This document shows positions 62,737 through 64,000 of a stretch of DNA of 64,000 nt, one piece after another. Below the pieces are notes generated by a model. The model saw nothing but the letters and a program-made list of their open reading frames with translations, was not told where the DNA came from and searched no databases. Each line of letters begins with the position of its first letter. The stretch's first letter is position 1. Source of the stretch: Pictodentalium vernedei (Eukaryota > Mollusca > Scaphopoda > Dentaliida > Dentaliidae); contig CM062292.1 in the NCBI GenBank assembly GCA_031216915.1, positions 5,204,457-5,268,456 of the forward strand. Direction: 5' to 3'. Made by a program: the position numbers and the translations under genes.

Positions 62737-64000
62737 CACCGAGCATTCTCATTCTCATTGGGATGTATTGTGGATATGTTGTGGAAGTAATAGCTACTAG
62801 TACATGTAATTATCCATGATGCCTTCACCGTTCATTCTCATTGGGATGTATTGTGGGATATGTTGTGGAAGTAATAGTTACTAGTACATATAATTATCCA
62901 TGATGCCTTCACCGTTCATTCTCATTGGGATGTATTGTGGGATATGTTGTGGAAGTAATAGCTACTAGTACATATAATTATCCATAATGCCTTCACCAAT
63001 CATTCTCATTGGGATGTATTGTGGATATGTTGTGGAAGTAATAGCTACTAGTACATATAATTATCCATAATGCCTTCACCGTTCATTCTCATTGGGATGT
63101 ATTGTGGGATATGTTGTGGAAGTAATAGCTACTAGTACATATAATTATCCATAATGCCTTCACCAATCATTCTCATTGGGATGTATTGTGGATATGTTGT
63201 GGAAGTAATAGCTACTAGTACATATAATTATCCATAATGCCTTCACCGTTCATTCTCATTGGGATGTATTGTGGGATATGTTGTGGAAGTAATAGCTACT
63301 AGTACATATAATTATCCATAATGCCTTCACCGTTCATTCTCATTGGGATGTATTGTGGGATATGTTGTGGAAGTAATAGCTACTAGTACATATAATTATC
63401 CATAATGCCTTCACCAATCATTCTCATTGGGATGTATTGTGGATATGTTGTGGAAGTAATAGCTACTAGTACATATAATTATCCATAATGCCTTCACCGT
63501 TCATTCTCATTGGGATGTATTGTGGGATATGTTGTGGAAGTAATAGCTACTAGTACATATAATTATCCATAATGCCTTCACCGTTCATTCTCATTGGGAT
63601 GTATTGTGGATATGTTGTGGAAGTAATAGCTACTAGTACATATAATTATCCATAATGCCTTCACCGTTCATTCTCATTGGGATGTATTGTGGATATGTTG
63701 TGGAAGTAATAGCTACTAGTACATATAATTATCCATAATGCCTTCACCGTTCATTCTCATTGGGATGTATTGTGGGATATGTTGTGGAAGTAATAGCTAC
63801 TAGTACATATAATTATCCATAATGCCTTCACCGATCATTCTCATTGGGATGTATTGTGGATATGTTGTGGAAGTAATAGCTACTAGTACATATAATTATC
63901 CATAATGCCTTCACCGTTCATTCTCATTGGGATGTATTGTGGGATATGTTGTGGAAGTAATAGCTACTAGTACATATAATTATCCATAATGCCTTCACCG
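62737..64000 (+). repeat. 83/84-bp satellite, about 15 units, continuing past the window
   Basis: The unit contains CATTCTCATTGGGATG, ATGTTGTGGAAGTAATAG, TACTAGTACATATAAT and CCATAATGCCTTCACC. CATTCTCATTGGG recurs at 62833, 62917, 63001, 63084, 63168, 63251 and onward. Units differ as GTGGATATG (83) or GTGGGATATG (84), and as ACCGTT, ACCAAT or ACCGAT at the join. Confidence 0.95.

Overview
The window is animal genomic DNA, most likely from a mollusc or another lophotrochozoan. It has AG/GT-bounded exons of a nuclear mitochondrial gene, tRNA- and 5S-rRNA-headed SINEs, TA-, TTAA-, TWA- and 8-bp-TSD DNA transposons, and abundant hairpin-led repeats of a kind common in mollusc genomes. That last point is my recollection, not something I could search. 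No prokaryotic gene organisation is present.

The only host gene I can support is the 3' end of mitochondrial methionyl-tRNA formyltransferase (MTFMT), + strand. Three phase-compatible exons lie at 1833-1905, 36971-37083 and 49390-49563, ending in TGA. The introns between them are about 35.1 kb and 12.3 kb and consist almost entirely of mobile DNA.

The dominant content is five same-orientation copies of one DIRS-type tyrosine-recombinase retrotransposon, about 7 kb each: A 2521-9488 (ruined), B 12452-19579 (intact), C 24210-30982 (degenerate), D 37963-45088 (intact), E 52872-60042 (lightly damaged). Each has inverted terminal repeats (ITRs). All but C keep an internal complementary region (ICR) that joins the complements of both element ends. 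The layout is ORF1 (Gag-like, Cys-rich N terminus, Arg-rich C terminus), RT/RNase H with a further DIRS domain in the +1 frame, and a tyrosine recombinase (YR) in the same frame as ORF1 behind a single UGA. The YR frame stays open for about 1.9 kb across the RT gene.

The copies sit in nested transposons. A hAT-like element (2092-20959, 8-bp TSD CACCCAAC) holds a hairpin-led repeat (2108-20448), which holds copies A and B and a 167-bp satellite. A second hAT-like element (37857-47151, TSD CCAGGGTT) holds copy D. A TTAA-type palindromic MITE is split by a 5-bp-TSD hAT-like element (21132-22376), next to a dead Tc1 element (22564-23883). One SINE is split by a pogo-like MITE, and another is cut in its tail by a Harbinger-like MITE.

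Downstream of MTFMT are a 43-bp satellite (50211-51559), copy E, a three-unit 168-bp repeat, and an 83/84-bp satellite that runs off the window end. Many near-perfect palindromes are scattered throughout. Several share an apex sequence but have unrelated outer arms.
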